Source: Ursus arctos
Lineage: Eukaryota; Chordata; Mammalia; Carnivora; Ursidae
DNA length: 64,000 nucleotides
Assembly (NCBI RefSeq): GCF_023065955.2
Contig: NW_026623056.1
Location: 88,969,256-89,033,255 of the forward strand
Reading direction: 5' to 3'
Part shown: one piece after another, positions 28,690 to 41,070 of the stretch
Numbering within the stretch: position 1 is the stretch's first letter
Layout: each line of letters opens with the position of its first letter
Notes under the pieces: generated by a model
What the model saw: the letters and a program-made list of their open reading frames with translations, nothing else
What the model was told of the DNA's origin: nothing
Databases searched by the model: none
Translations under genes and position numbers: made by a program

Positions 28690-30060
28690 GACCTTGGAAG
28701 TTCTACAGAAGGGCCATCTCAGCGGAGATATGACAGGTCACTGGGAACTAACCACACAAAAAAGAATGGAGGGTAGGACGGAAGTACTGCAGACAGAAAG
28801 AGAAGACAGTTCCACGGCCTGGTGGGCAGATGAGGCGCATGTGGCTGGGTCCCAGGGGTCCCCAATGAGTCTCCAGAGATAGGTGGGGGTGAGCAGCTGC
28901 AAGGTCACAGGACGGCAGGTTTATGATTTGGGTCATTAATCCAAGAGCAATGGGGAGCTAACAGTGAGCAAAAGGGGGAGGCTGGGGAAGAGATAACATA
29001 ATTTGCTCTGCTTCCTGAAGGTTACTTGGGCTGCAGTATGGAGAACAGAATAGAGAAAAGCCAGAGGACAGGATTTCAGAATGCTGGAGAAAAAAGATGG
29101 CAGCTTGGACTAAGGTGCCAGTGGCAATTAAGAGAAGTGAAAGATGCACAGGAGGCAATGTCACCAGGGCTTGGTGACCTGCTGGATGTTGGGGTGAGGG
29201 AAAAGGTCAAGGAGGAACCCTAGCTGCCAAGAGAAGAGGTGCCAGCTGGCAGGGGGTGGTGGGAGACTGGTCTTCTGCACACACAGTTGGTGTCTGAGAG
29301 GTATTAAGGGGCAAGGCCATTCTGCTAGCTGGACATATGGATCAGCTCAGAAAAGAGGGTCAAGCTGGAGAGATAAAGTTGGGAGTCCAGAGCACAAAGA
29401 TGGTGGGTCTGGATTTGTGCCTAATGTCAGAATACGGGGGGCATGGGGAGAGAACGTGATGAGAACAAACTAAGCTTTGAGGAACTGCAATATTAAGGGG
29501 CCCAGAAAAGGAGAGTGAGCCAGCACGGTGGCAGCAAGAGCAGAAAGAGGTGGGGTGGATGGGGGCACAGAAGCCAAGGGAAGACAGCATTTCAAGAGTT
29601 GGGAGCAGCAGTGTCAAATTTAAATGCTGCCAAGAGACTGAGCAAGATGAGGCCTGGAAATGCCTGATCAGTGGTTTTTGTTTTAGTAGAGATGAGGGTG
29701 GAAGGCAGACTAGAGAGGGCCAGGGGATGAGACACAAGGAATGGATGCATGGAAGATGGCAATTCTTAAGAAAAACATTTGCCTGTTGACGGGAACGAGA
29801 GATTGAGCAATAGCTGGAAAATGAAGGGGAACATGGGGTCAAGGGAGATTTTTTTCTCTTTCTTTTGTGATGGGACAATGGAGCATGTTTAAAAGCCAAG
29901 GGAAAGAGCCAGTTGAGATGGAACAGGTGACAGCGGATAGGGAGAGGGTAAGGTTTATGACAAGTAGGTGGGGATGAGATCCAAAGCACAGGGAGGGGTG
30001 GCCTTGGATAGGAGGGATAACATGGGGACGGCTGCAGGTAAGGCCTGCAGTTGTGCTAGC
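28690..30060 (+). repeat. Long old interspersed repeat, copy 1
   Basis: G/A-rich sequence with blocks shared with the copies at 30790 and 58715 (for example GATGGCAGCTTGGAC at 29095 and CTGGAGAGATAAAGTTGG at 29364). It belongs to an abundant old mammalian dispersed family that I cannot name with certainty. The long minus-strand open frame at 29360-29989 is a composition artefact of it. Confidence 0.5.
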
Positions 30061-30789
30061 TGGAGCTTGAGGAGATTCCCATTCGATAGCTTTCCGTGTC
30101 TCTAGGAAGTGACTACACGAGGGGGAGGTGTGAGATCAAATCTGAGTGAAGTGGAGGTTTATGATCGGCAATATCCTATAGCCCCTCCACAAGTTGCAGA
30201 GATCCTACTATGCTACTTTGGTTAACTGGGGTCTCACCTGACGGAAAAAGAAACAATGGGAGCTGGGGGTTTGCGACTGGCAGGGTACAGCTGCGTGGGG
30301 GACGTTAGTTCCCAGAGGGCAAGGACCTGTCCATTAATCCCTGCATCACTCTGGGACTGACTGACTGGAGTACCAGTGCCCAGGCACTCACTATCGGATT
30401 GACCAACACTGGGATGATCACATGACTCCATTTCAATTTGCCTCTTTCCGTGCTTCTCTAAAAAACCAAAAACCAAAGAGAGGGAATAAACAGAACCTAA
30501 ATTCCTACATGTCTTTTTTTTCTCACTTGAAAGGAGGCTCTGGATTCTTTTACTCTTTCTGTACGGTTTTAAAGGTCTTGTCAAAGTTCTACCCAGGGAC
30601 ACAATCATATACCCAAGAAAGCTAAGGGGCATCTTTCCATTTTTAGCTTAACACTAGGGTGTTTATGTAGCTTTGGCTACCTGTTTAAAAGCTGCAATCT
30701 TCAAAATAGGCACTACAAATAATCTTTATCTCTGTAAACTATGAAACTCATATCCTTTAAAGAAAACCTGATTCACCTGAAATGACAGA

Positions 30790-31480
30790 GAAAGGGAACA
30801 CAGGGTAAGACTGTCCACATTCCAATTGGCAGGCTACGGAAATTATCCAGGCAGGAGATGATGGTGGCCTGGACCGGGGTGGTCCAGGGGGTTGGCAGAA
30901 GTGGCAGATAGTGGGGGCTGGCAGAAGAGGTGGGATTGTGCATCTACTCAGGGTACGATATGAAGGATGTGTTGACAGACTGAATGTGGGGAGGAGAAAA
31001 ACAGGAGTCAAGGAGGACCTCAAGGCCAGGACAACCGCGAGAAGGGCTTCCAGTAACGGGGTGGGTCAAAGTGTGGCAAGAACAGGCTGGACGGAATGTC
31101 AGGACGTGCCTTAGACATCCAAGTATGAGATGTGGGCAGGCCGCTGAGTACACGGGTCTGAGGTTCTGGGGGAGGGTCAGGGCTGGAGACACTTTTGGGG
31201 CTCGTTGGCGTTTAGAAGAGTTTTGAGCCTATGAGACTGGATGAATTCATCCAGGGAGCGAGTGTAGATAGAAAAAACGTTCACGGTCTTGTTCAGCAGA
31301 GGAACACCGATCTTAAGAAAGTCACCTGTTGGCACAAGGGAGGCAAGGAAAAGATACAGCGCGAGGGGGAAACTGTGGACAAAGAGCTCTAAGGCTGAGC
31401 GAGCGAGCGAGGAACACAGTGCAGAAATTTCAAAGAATTCACATTTCCACGGGCTGGGGATAAGGAAACGTCAGCGCTAA
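30790..31480 (+). repeat. Long old interspersed repeat, copy 2
   Basis: GAGATGATGGTGGCCTGGAC, ACAGGAGTCAAGGAGGACCT, TAGACATCCAAGTATGAGAT, CATGAGACTGG-type and GAGCGAGTGTAGATAGAAAA blocks occur in the same order as in the other copies. It ends close to the LCA5L CpG island. Confidence 0.55.
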
Positions 31481-31539
31481 GGTTTTAAGAAAAAAAGCAA
31501 AACAAAGCTAAAGTCGGTAGGTAGACGCGAACCTCAAAG

Positions 31540-32160
31540 CATCAGATTCACGCTTGAACCAAGTATTGGCCACAGCCCGCGGGTGGGAGGCGGGGCTGAC
31601 GGCGGCGCCGGGCGGCCGCGGGTCCCCAGGCCCGTCGGGGCCGCCCCTGCCCGAACGCCCCGGCGGCCAGGCCGCGTGCGGAGGGGGCCCCGGCGGCGCG
31701 GCTAGGGCGGGCGAGGGCGCAGGCCCCCTGTCCGGGCCGGGAGGGCACGCTCTGCGGTAGGAGGCGGCCGGCCGCCCGGCTACGTTACCAACTCCAGTAA
31801 GAGCGAGGCGGCGCGGCCCGAGCCGGGCAGGGGCCAGGGCTGAGTGACCGGCGGCACCGGAAGGCCCGGAGACTTGAGCAGGAGGCTCTGGCTGGGGCCG
31901 GGCCGGGCCGTTACCTGCTCCGCGCGGCTCCAGCCGCAGCGCCAATCCCGCGGCCTCCGGGCTCCGGCGCGTCGCCCTGGAAACCCGCGCGCGGCGCCTC
32001 CTGGGACTGGCTGAGCCGGGGCGGGACCGCGAGGTCCGCGCGCTTGCGCACTGGTGAGGTGAGTGCAGAAACTTCGATACCGTGATCTCCCACCGCCTCT
32101 CCTGCACGCTCGGGGCTTCCACCTTCGCTCTGGCCGCGTTTGGGGCGAACGAACGGATCC
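31540..32160 (-). promoter_or_regulatory. CpG-island promoter of LCA5L
   Basis: This is a sharp rise in G+C and CpG density over AT-rich surroundings, with many CCGGGCC/GCGGCG runs and no TATA box. It contains a CCAAT box at 31942-31946 and an X-box-like motif at 31971-31984 (GTCGCC-CT-GGAAAC). An NRF1-like motif, TGCGCATGTGCG, lies just outside at 32234-32245. Position and orientation fit the LCA5L start on the minus strand. Plus-strand initiation from the same island cannot be excluded: a consensus-like donor, GAG|GTGAGT, is present near 32056. Confidence 0.7.
31915..32060 (-). other. LCA5L: Probable LCA5L 5' UTR exon 1 (upstream edge approximate)
   Basis: The first coding exon of LCA5L starts only 10 bases after a splice acceptor, so at least one non-coding exon must lie upstream. 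In the CpG island on the minus strand there is a good donor, GGAGCAG|GTAACG, whose last exonic base is 31915. A second candidate, GGAGTTG|GTAACG, ends at 31789. The upstream limit at about 32060 is a guess based on the fall in GC content. Either donor would give an intron of about 20 kb to 11751. Confidence 0.5.
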
Positions 32161-32724
32161 CGCGGCAGTGCAGCTGTCCCTTCACGTTCTCGGTCGCACT
32201 CGCCCAGTACTGGTGTTTTGAATCCGAGTCCAATGCGCATGTGCGGTTCCCTGCCGGGAGGTGCTTAAACCCAGAGCAGAGCGTCCCAGGTTCGCGGTAG
32301 GGCAGTCAGGGAAAGAAGCGGACCCGGGCAGGCTGGTGTAGACGCAAGATTCTGTGGGAAGGGGGTGGGCCTTTGTGGGCGGTGTAGGCAGGCGTAGGCT
32401 CGTCTCTGCTTGGAGGAGAAGTGGACAGAGAGCAGAGCACTCCTGTTGACCTCTCTTTATAAAGATGAATTTCTTTGTGAAAGAAAATCTGATCCCAAAG
32501 CAATGTATGTTGGTAGTAGAGAATTTAGAATGTACAGGAAAGTACGAAGAAAATTAAAAATCACCTAGATGATGGAATTGCAGGTGATTTTTAATGATTA
32601 CATAGGAATTTTAACTGACTGCATAGGCAGAATTAAGGAACATTTATATTCTCTTCCTCCCCGCCTTCCCCTCCCCCCATCGTATTAATGCCATGTTGAA
32701 TATCCCTATAAGTGAGTCTTTGAG

Positions 32725-33160
32725 GTGTGAAAATTAATAAAGGGAAACATCGCTAGAGTAGGTCTGAGGCTAGAAGGGGGACCCCTTACCGCTCAACTCA
32801 ACTGCAGGCTCCAACAGAGGTGTCAGTTACAGACTCCCCAACAGAAGAGTGTCAGCAGGAAAGAACCATCAATTATGGGCCCAACAGGGAGAGATATGCG
32901 TTACATCTCTTACAAGAAACCGGCCACCCCTGCAATTCAGTCAATGAGAAAGTCATCACCCTGAACTCTTGCTTTCCTCAGATGGACTTTTGAATCCCTC
33001 CCAACTTCTTCCTTCTCCATAAAATCATGTTCCTTTCCTTTGTTGGGTATGCCTAAGGTTTTGCCATAGTTCACATGCTGCAAGTTCCAATTCTTTGTTA
33101 TTCCCGACTAAACCCATTTACTGGCAAAATAGCTGACAATTTTATGTTTAAGGTTAGCAG
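32725..33160 (+). repeat. Probable old endogenous-retrovirus LTR (class I type)
   Basis: A continuous block containing CAACTGCAGGCTCCAACAG, CAATTATGGGCCCAACAG, AAGAAACCGGCCACCCCTGC, CATAAAATCATGTTCC and CTAAACCCATTTACTGGCAA has the look of a solo class I ERV LTR with promoter and polyadenylation parts. No gag, pol or env sequence accompanies it. Ends are approximate. It lies between the two CpG islands. Confidence 0.45.
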
Positions 33161-33317
33161 AGGTCACCCCTGACTCCTTAGAATAAATCCTACCTGTGAA
33201 ATTGAAGGATCAAAGGAAATGCCTACTTTGAGGCTTTCTGAAGGTGTATGAAAGTTAGCCTTCCATGCAACTGTCTCCCAATCCTTAACCCACATTAGGG
33301 ATAATCTTTTTAATTTC

Positions 33318-33321
33318 TTTT

Positions 33322-33381
<60 letters not shown>
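33318..33381 (+). repeat. (TTTC)n microsatellite
   Basis: About 15 tandem TTTC units abut the poly-A side of the reverse SINE at 33382. Such tracts usually grow from SINE tails, and length is probably polymorphic. Confidence 0.95.
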
Positions 33382-33580
33382 TTTTTTAAGATTTTATTTA
33401 TTTATTTGACATTGAGAGAGAGACAGCCAGCGAGAGAGGGAACACAAGCAGGGGGAGAGGGAGAGGAAGAAGCAGTCTCCCAGCAGGGAGCCTGATGTGG
33501 GGCTCCATCGATCACAGAACGCAGGGATCACGCCCTGAGCGGAAGGCAGACGCTTAACCGCTGTGCCACCCAGGCGCCCC
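33382..33580 (-). repeat. Carnivore SINE
   Basis: Reverse full-length copy: tail aagattttatttatttattt, head gctgtgccacccaggcgccc. Its tail side runs into the TTTC tract. Confidence 0.96.
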
Positions 33581-34476
33581 CTTTACTTTGATTTTATTCA
33601 CATCTTTGCTAGGAAGGATAGTTTTAGTAACCATTTCTACTTTGCCATTTGCTTTTTCCTGCCTTTTGCCCATTTTTCACTCGGTGTCCATCTTTGTAGA
33701 GCTTTTGCTGTTCTGTGAAACTCAGGTCTGCTATATGAAAACTTGGTCTGTGGTATATGTTGTAAACATTTTTCCCAGTTTGTCAAATACTTTTAAATTT
33801 TGTTTACAGTGTACTTTGATATCTGTGTAGAGTCAGACTGATCACATTTTCCATCTGTGGTTTTTGATTTGGATTTTCTGTAGTAGGGGTAGGGGGCATT
33901 TTCAAACCGACTCTGTTTAGATCTAGTCTTTTAGGGGTGAGGAGGGGGCAAGGCTTTCCTTTCACGTCAACACCCCTTCCTTCCTGTGCTGTTAGCGCCC
34001 ACTCTAATTTCGGTGGGCTGTGTTTCTTCAACTTTAGGTGGTGCGTTATTCCTAGAAGGTGGGTAGTGGCGCTTTTTGTTGGTGGTGAGCTGGGTAGCAT
34101 CTCTAGGGGGACATACAGCAGAGAGGTGTCACCCTAGACTTGACATTCATGGAAAGATGCCTGCTTTATGGCTGGTGGTGTTCCTAGGACAGTAACAAAA
34201 GTGGCAGCTTATTATTCAGTGAACATCCCAGCCCTGGTACTCAGGACTGGAGGAATCTGAAAGATGGAGGTCTCTCAGAGCCTCCTTTCCCATCCGAGTG
34301 GTCTCTCTTCTTCTTTGCTAGCTGTTCTCAGTCTATAGACTTTGTTTCTGCCTTTGAAAGGCGTTTCTTTTCCATTGGGATCCATGTGTGTTATGGAAGG
34401 GGAGAGACTCAGTAAAAGCTGAAGAAATGCCTTTAGGGATTCTGCTACATGGTAACATATGCCTTTATTTCTCTGT

Positions 34477-34912
34477 ATTAGTTTGGTTAAGGCTACTGTA
34501 ACAAATCACCACAGGCCCAGTGGCTCTAAACAACAGAAACGTACTCGCCCACATTTCTGGAGGCAGGGTCTGAAGCAGAGGTGTGGGCAGGGCCACGCTC
34601 CCTCCGAAAGCTCCCGGGAAGAATCCTGCCTTGCCTCGCTGGCTCCCCATGTTCCTTGGCTCGTGGCAGCATCACTCCTGTCTCTGCAGCCCTGTCTTCC
34701 CACGGTGTTTTCTCTGTCTCTCTCTCTGTGCCTTCTCTTCTTGTAAGGACATCAGTGATTGGGCTGAGGGCCCACCTGAAATCCAGGATGATTTCATTTT
34801 AAGATCCTCAACCAATTTCATCTGCAAAGATCCTGTTTCCAAATAAGGTCACATTCTGAAGTTTAGGGTGGACATGAATTTTTGAGGGGAGACACTATTC
34901 AAGTCACTACTG
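34477..34912 (-). repeat. MLT1-type LTR (antisense)
   Basis: Reverse MLT1: it starts CTGTATTAGTTTGGTTAAGG (antisense of the ACTAATACA end) and then reads GTAACAAATCACCACAGGCC, CTTCTTGTAAGGACATCAGT, CTGTTTCCAAATAAGGTCAC and TTTTTGAGGGGAGACACTAT. Well preserved. Small open frames across it are spurious. Confidence 0.85.
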
Positions 34913-35318
34913 TTACTCTGATGGTCACCACTGTCATTCTGCATAATACAAATACGCCTTTATTTCTCGTTTTAGGTTAGCTATCATGTTACATAAAGCA
35001 AAACAAAGCATCTGGTATCATTTATTGTAAGATCAGCTGAGGACCTCTGCCAAGTTTGGAGTCCATACCTCACACTTTTATCATTAAAATTAGACGAAAT
35101 CTTTCTTTCATAGAGTGTATGTGCCTCAGGTCACCACCATGCACACTTTAGCTATCTTAGGATTTTACCTGTCAATTATATCTCAATAAAGCTGAAAAAA
35201 ATTCTTTAACAAAATAAGTATTGTTATTTCACTTAGCTTCAATTGACTAGGGATGTGAAATGATAAGCCTTCTGCCTCTTCAGTGGAGCAGACAGCTTAT
35301 TTTTTAAGTGAATTTTCT

Positions 35319-35526
35319 TTTCTTTTTTCTTTTTTTAAGATTTTATTTATTTATTTGCCAGAGAGAGAGTGAGCACAAGCAGGGCAGTAGCAGGCAGAGG
35401 GACAAGCAGGCTCCCCTGTTGAGCAAGGAGCCCGATGATGTGGGGTTCAATCCCAGGACCCCGGGATCATGACCTGAGCCGAAGGCAGACATGTAACCGA
35501 CTGACTGCGCCACCCAGGCGTCCCTG
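35319..35526 (-). repeat. Carnivore SINE with target-site duplication
   Basis: Reverse copy flanked by a perfect 13-bp AAGTGAATTTTCT duplication (35306-35318, 35527-35539). A GAT duplication lies in the CCCGATGATGTGGGG part. Confidence 0.96.
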
Positions 35527-35859
35527 AAGTGAATTTTCTAAGGCAGAGATTTGTTGAGCTTTCTCTTAAGACTCGCTTAGAGTGTTTGGTATTCCTATTA
35601 ATTATCTTGAAGTTTATTGGCGTCACTGTCATAAATGAAAAGATCTTTCAGCTGGAGTTTTCAAGTTTCTAATTTGTACATTTTCATGGTCATTATTAAA
35701 AGGATAAACTTCTAAAAATAATCCATAGTGTAAAGAGGGCACACGAGGAATTCGAGGGTAGTGTGTCAGGAGTTTTTCTGGTGTGGGTTTGTGGGGTGCA
35801 TGTCTTGGATGCACCATTTCCTGTCCTCATCCTCGAGGAGGGATAGGAGTAGAACCCAG

Positions 35860-35950
35860 TGTTAGTGTTGTGCAGATTAACGGAGTAGTTTATGCCAAGC
35901 ACTTAGAGCAGATCTGGTGCGTGGCAACACTTAAAAATGGTTAGCTCTTA
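35860..35950 (+). repeat. MIR fragment
   Basis: GCAGATTAACGGAGTAGTTT, CCAAGCACTTAGAGCAGA and GGTGCGTGGCAACACTTAAA are in the order of the MIR 3' half. Confidence 0.55.
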
Positions 35951-37059
35951 CTTCAAGCGGGCTATTCTCCCTCCCAGGTCATGCGGATGGAGGGGCACGT
36001 TGCCCTATATGAGCAGCCGTTGTATGTTCTCTAGGGCACGTGAGCCTCAGCTGTAGTTTATGTTACTGATTTACAAAATCATTGAGAAATATGCATAGTT
36101 TATTACTCTCTGCAGTTGTATTTGGAGAAGAATGGCTTGCTTATGTGGGAGAATTTGAGACTAAGGTGTTGAAAAAATAGTTTGACAAAAATAGGACATA
36201 CTTCATGATTTTGAAAAAAACAGGAAAGAAGAACACAAGTGACCTATAATCTTTGGTGGGCTTGAAAATAAAATTTACAATGCTAATGACTTAAATTTGG
36301 GGAGCCATTCATCATCTTCACCAAGGGCCTAATTTGGGAAGCAAACTTTACATAGTGAGGCTCTAAGTTAAACACCAGTCATCTCAATCATTCGTTCTGA
36401 TGTAAATGAATTTGAGCTGGGTTGCAGGGATGGGCGTCCTTTCTCGCCAAAGGTGCCTGTCCTAGGGGAGGGGAGCAGGCCTCCAGGCCCCCGGGACTCT
36501 GGTGAAGGGGCAGGTAAAGAAGGCCTCCAGACCCCTCCCTGCTCCAGCATGCCAGTAACCACCTCCTCACGGAGTAGCAGGGGACTTAATAAAAGAGAGA
36601 GAGAGGGAGAGAAGAGTTGAGTCTCAGTTATCTAAGAGGACTGAATACCCCCTGGTGACTTTGCCTCCTGTGTCCTTGAGCTGGATTTTGGAAGCCCATC
36701 CGAAAAATTGAGCGATAGCATTTGGGCTTTTTGCTCGATTTAATTATCTACCTAAGACGGAGAGAGACCGTTACACACATTTATTTTCTCCCCACGTCTC
36801 TGAGATAGTGAAGACATTTCGCTCGTCGAACTCATCCCTGCTGACAGCCCGCCTCTGCCGCCCTGCCGTGTCGGGATGTCCGTGAAACCTTACACGTCTG
36901 CGGCCTGTCAGCTTCTGTTCTTTAGGGGCAACAGGTGGTCAAGGGAGAAAACTGGCAGCGGGCCACGCCTAAAGGCGTCCGTTGTATAAGAGTTCACCGA
37001 ATTTTTGTAACCGGCCGGATGAACGTGAAAGGCAGGAAGACTTTGCTTATTTCAAGGCC

Positions 37060-37650
<591 letters not shown>

Positions 37651-38069
37651 TGAGTAACCCACACTGGGAAGTAGAAGCAGGGGGTCTGGCCCAGCGTTGG
37701 CCTGAAGTTTCTCTTGTGCGGGGTGTGTAAGTCAGCCGTGGCTCCGCAGTAAGCCTCCGTGCCTTTGCTTTCTGCGCTTGCTTTAACCGTGTGGAAGAAG
37801 TGTGGAAAATGAGGGATCCGGGCTAGCTGGGCATAAAAGGGAATCCAGGAAGGGGGCGTGTTTGATACTAGAATTTTTAACATGTGATTTGTGTCGCGTT
37901 GTGTTCGAATATATTATAGAATCAAAGGCTTTTTTTTTTTTTTGGTGGAGTGTTTCTGCCAATCTTTTTGTAAGATTTAGACTAAAGTTGCAAATAAATG
38001 ACACTTTGTGTAACAATATTTGGAGGGTGTGATGAACCAGATTACCAAAATGACTCCTGGGTGTAATTA

Positions 38070-38422
38070 CAGTTGACCCTTGAACAATGCGGGGTGGGAG
38101 GGGGTGCGGAGGTGGGAGAGTTAGGGGCACTCACACCTGCACAGTCGAAAATCCATGTATAACTTTTGACTCCCCAAAACTTCACTAATGGCCTACTGTT
38201 GACCAGAAGGCTTACTGACAACATAAACAGTCGATTGACACATAGTTTGTATGTTATATGTATTATAAACTGTATTCTTACAATAAACTAGAGAAAAGAA
38301 AATGTTATTAAGAAAATCGTAAGAAAGGGAAAATACACTTACAGTTCTCTCTGTAGTTACAGAAAAAAATCTGCATGTAGGTGGACCTGTGCAGTTTAGT
38401 TGTGTTGTTCAAGGGTCAATTG
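38070..38422 (+). mobile_element. Tigger-type DNA transposon remnant (MITE-like)
   Basis: Terminal inverted repeats CAGTTGACCCTTGAACAA (left) and TTGTTCAAGGGTCAATTG (right) bound a 353-bp element. TA dinucleotides at 38068-38069 and 38423-38424 are the expected target duplication of Tc1/mariner-class elements. The interior (CCATGTATAACTTTTGACTC, AACAATAAACTAGAG-like part) has no open frame. This is a non-autonomous copy. Confidence 0.9.
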
Positions 38423-39514
38423 TACTTGCGTGTGAGCTGTAACTATACCAAAAGTGTAAAGTTAGCATGTGTAATAGTATTATTTGGGGAAAATGATGTC
38501 ACAGTGACAAGAGCAAACGTCTCTAAGGCCACAGTTTTAAATGCTCTAGGAATTCAAACAGGCCAAAAATAGGTACTAGGAGCCCACCCCTTAGCACTGC
38601 GTCCCTTTTCCCTGGGACCATGCTCAGAATCACCCCTCCAGTTGCTGCCTCCATTCTGTGCAGGATAGACCTGCCTACGAGGGTAGCTGAAGGAGCCACT
38701 TCTCCTTGGCAATGATTCAGGCTTTGATTTTAGGCTTGAACCTGCGGTGTCTGTAGGAGACTGACATTTCTGTGAGCGTTTGAGACTTTAGGGGGTTCTG
38801 GGGAGGAAGCCGTTTCATCAGTCCCGAGGGTTGGACACCGGCAAGGGGGGCTGTTTCCTTTTATATCTAGTTCCTGGGCCATCCTGCAGCTTGGATTTCA
38901 CTCAGCCAGGGATGATACCCTCGGCCAGCAGCTGGCCGGGAGCAGCCCCAACGCTGGCTCTTGAATGCCCCTACCCACAGCCCTGAAAGTTCGCGCAGTT
39001 TCCAGAGGGCAAGAAGAGAACAAGAGAGAACAGGCTGGTTGTCCCTCTGAGCACAACCCATCAGCAACGGCTTAGTATCTGTGGAGCATCTTTTAACAGA
39101 AACAGAGGAGGAAAAATTCCAGATGTAAAACCGCAACATCTTTTGTGGCTGCTGATGACCTCAAAACTTTTAGTTGATCCACAAAGAGCACATTTTTGGA
39201 TTATTGGATAAAAAAAATTATTTTTATTGACAAAAATGGCTTTGGTGGGCTTTCAATATGCTGTTGACGCTCATTGACGGAAACTTTTACCACCGACCAA
39301 CCTACTGCATGCTCTGTAGGCCAGATGCGAGTGCCCTATGCAGCCTCCAGAGACGGTGAATGCACTCGTGGAGCTCTTAGGATGATTTGATGTCTTACAT
39401 TCTTGAAGTTCGGGTGTATGACTGAGTTAACTTTGGAGGGTCTGGAGGGGCACTGTTCATTCCAGGATCTTGGAAAAGCCACCTGAATTCTGCTTCCCTA
39501 AGCAAATGTTTTGT

Positions 39515-39705
39515 TGTCACTAGGAACTATTTGACCTTGGGAAAGTTATTTCACCTTGCTAAGCCTCAATTTCCTTTTCTGTAAAATGAGGATAAGAGTA
39601 GTATTCTTCTCATGGTGTCACCATGAGGATTTAGGAAATAAACACTGAGCGCCTCGCATGGTGTCCCGTACTCAAACAGTGCTTAACATATTATAATTGT
39701 TAGTT
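39515..39705 (+). repeat. MIR element
   Basis: Sense MIR: TTTGACCTTGGGAAAGTTAT, TTGCTAAGCCTCAATTTCC, TTTTCTGTAAAATGAGGATA, CACCATGAGGATTTAGGAAA, CAAACAGTGCTTAAC. Strong match. Confidence 0.9.
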
Positions 39706-39797
39706 AATTTTATAATTATTACATATGGTTACTGAATATTATAGTTGTTTTAAGTATTAGGTATTATAATTGTTAGCTGTTCATTAATGTTTAAAAT

Positions 39798-39981
39798 ATA
39801 TTTTTTAAAGATTTAATTTATTTGAGAGAGACAGAGAGAGAGAGAGAGCACGAACAGAGGAGAGGGGGAAGCAGGCTTCCCACTGAGCAGGGAGCCTGAC
39901 GCAGGGCTCGATCCCAGGATTCTGGGATCACGACCTGAGCTGAAGGCAGATACTTAACTGACTGAGCCACTCAGGCGCCCC
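39798..39981 (-). repeat. Carnivore SINE
   Basis: Reverse copy: tail ttaaagatttaatttatttg, head gactgagccactcaggcgcc. No clear duplication. Confidence 0.93.
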
Positions 39982-40429
39982 AATGTGAGTCAGTGCTCAT
40001 CAGTATTATTGTAGTTGTTCTAATTATTAGTTAATATTAGTATATGTGAGTCTGTGATGATTGTTTCAGAAGAATTGTCCCAAGCCACATAAGTGGAATA
40101 GTTTCTCTCTTATCCTAAAGAAGGACAGCTAATTATTCCCATGGTATCAGTGCTAATGATTTTCCCTGGGTGAGGGGATTTCATCCAGAAGCTTCTTTTT
40201 AGGAGAACCCAGAGCAATTGGGGTTAGTTGCAGTTTGCAACTGCAAACTCTTAACTGCTTGTTTCTTCAGTCTCTTTACTTTAAAAAAAGATTCTTGCCT
40301 GCAACTTAGTCAATGAGGGCATGTGACTTCTATGGGATGAATGAAATGAATGAAAAAGGAAATGTCCTTTATGAGGGTTTATGCATATGCAGCTCTGTTT
40401 GGATGGTTGATGATAAGGCAGTGTCGTGT

Positions 40430-40513
40430 TTTGCCCATTACGGAGGAACGTGGTAAAGAGACCTTGGGAGCTTTGCCCATTACGGAGGAACGTGGTAAAG
40501 AGACCTTGGGAGC
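40430..40513 (+). repeat. Perfect 42-bp tandem duplication
   Basis: Two adjacent copies (40430-40471 and 40472-40513) of a 42-bp unit starting TTTGCCCATTACGGAGG are identical at every base. The sequence is not a known repeat. 42 is divisible by 3, so the open frames over it show a repeated 14-residue unit, but no gene is present. Confidence 0.97.
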
Positions 40514-40839
40514 GGGAGCAGGTCTGTGTCTTCCTGAAAGCTGGAGCCACACTGGGCTGGGGGACAAAGGGAGAGAGGACGGTCCTCACTGTTTTCAAGC
40601 TGCATGGCCCCTGGAACCGTGATGTTCAAGGACAGTCCCCGAGGGTGGCTCCTGGGTTTCTTCATCATTTCTCTAGCCTTGCTTGACTGTAAATATAGTG
40701 GGCAGAAACTCAACTCCTGAACGAGATGGATCTGGGTCTAGATCTTAGAAAATTCCTTAATTCACTGGTGCTTCAGCTTTGCTACTTTAAAATGGTGAGC
40801 AGAGTACTTAACTTGGCTTGGCAGTCAGGACAAGTCAGT

Positions 40840-41070
40840 GAGATAACACTGTGCAGCTCTCACCTTGTGCAAGACGCTTTGCCACATATCATGTCATATT
40901 CCTTGGTTCTCACCAGAACCCGAGGAGGGTGGTGCTTTTCCCGTTTTGTAGACGAGGCAGTTCAAGAGTGGGCCCTGCTCCGACAGCAGCCTTCCGAGCC
41001 AGGGGGGAAATGCAGGTCGCCTCCGCTCAAATGCAGTGTGCTTTTCACTAAGTGCAATGACCTCAGTTGG
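40840..41070 (-). repeat. MIR element (antisense)
   Basis: CTTGTGCAAGACGCTTTGCC, ATATCATGTCATATTCCTTG, GAGGGTGGTGCTTTTCCCGT, TTTGTAGACGAGGCAGTTCA match antisense MIR order. Confidence 0.6.

Noticed and set aside
29360..29989. 209-codon minus-strand open frame, Ser/Pro/Leu-rich
   Set aside because: Antisense of a G/A-rich old interspersed repeat. No known domain.
31508..32233. Open frame of 241 codons on the minus strand across the LCA5L CpG island
   Set aside because: Composition is Arg/Pro/Ala/Gly-rich as expected from GC-rich DNA without stops. No family resemblance, and it crosses the likely first-exon donor.
33318..33381. Regular spaced repeats considered as a CRISPR array
   Set aside because: Simple TTTC microsatellite in a vertebrate genome. 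No spacers or Cas genes anywhere in the window.
40350..40622. 90-codon open frame with a repeated 14-residue unit
   Set aside because: The repeat is only the 42-bp DNA duplication read in frame. No conservation evidence or splice signals.
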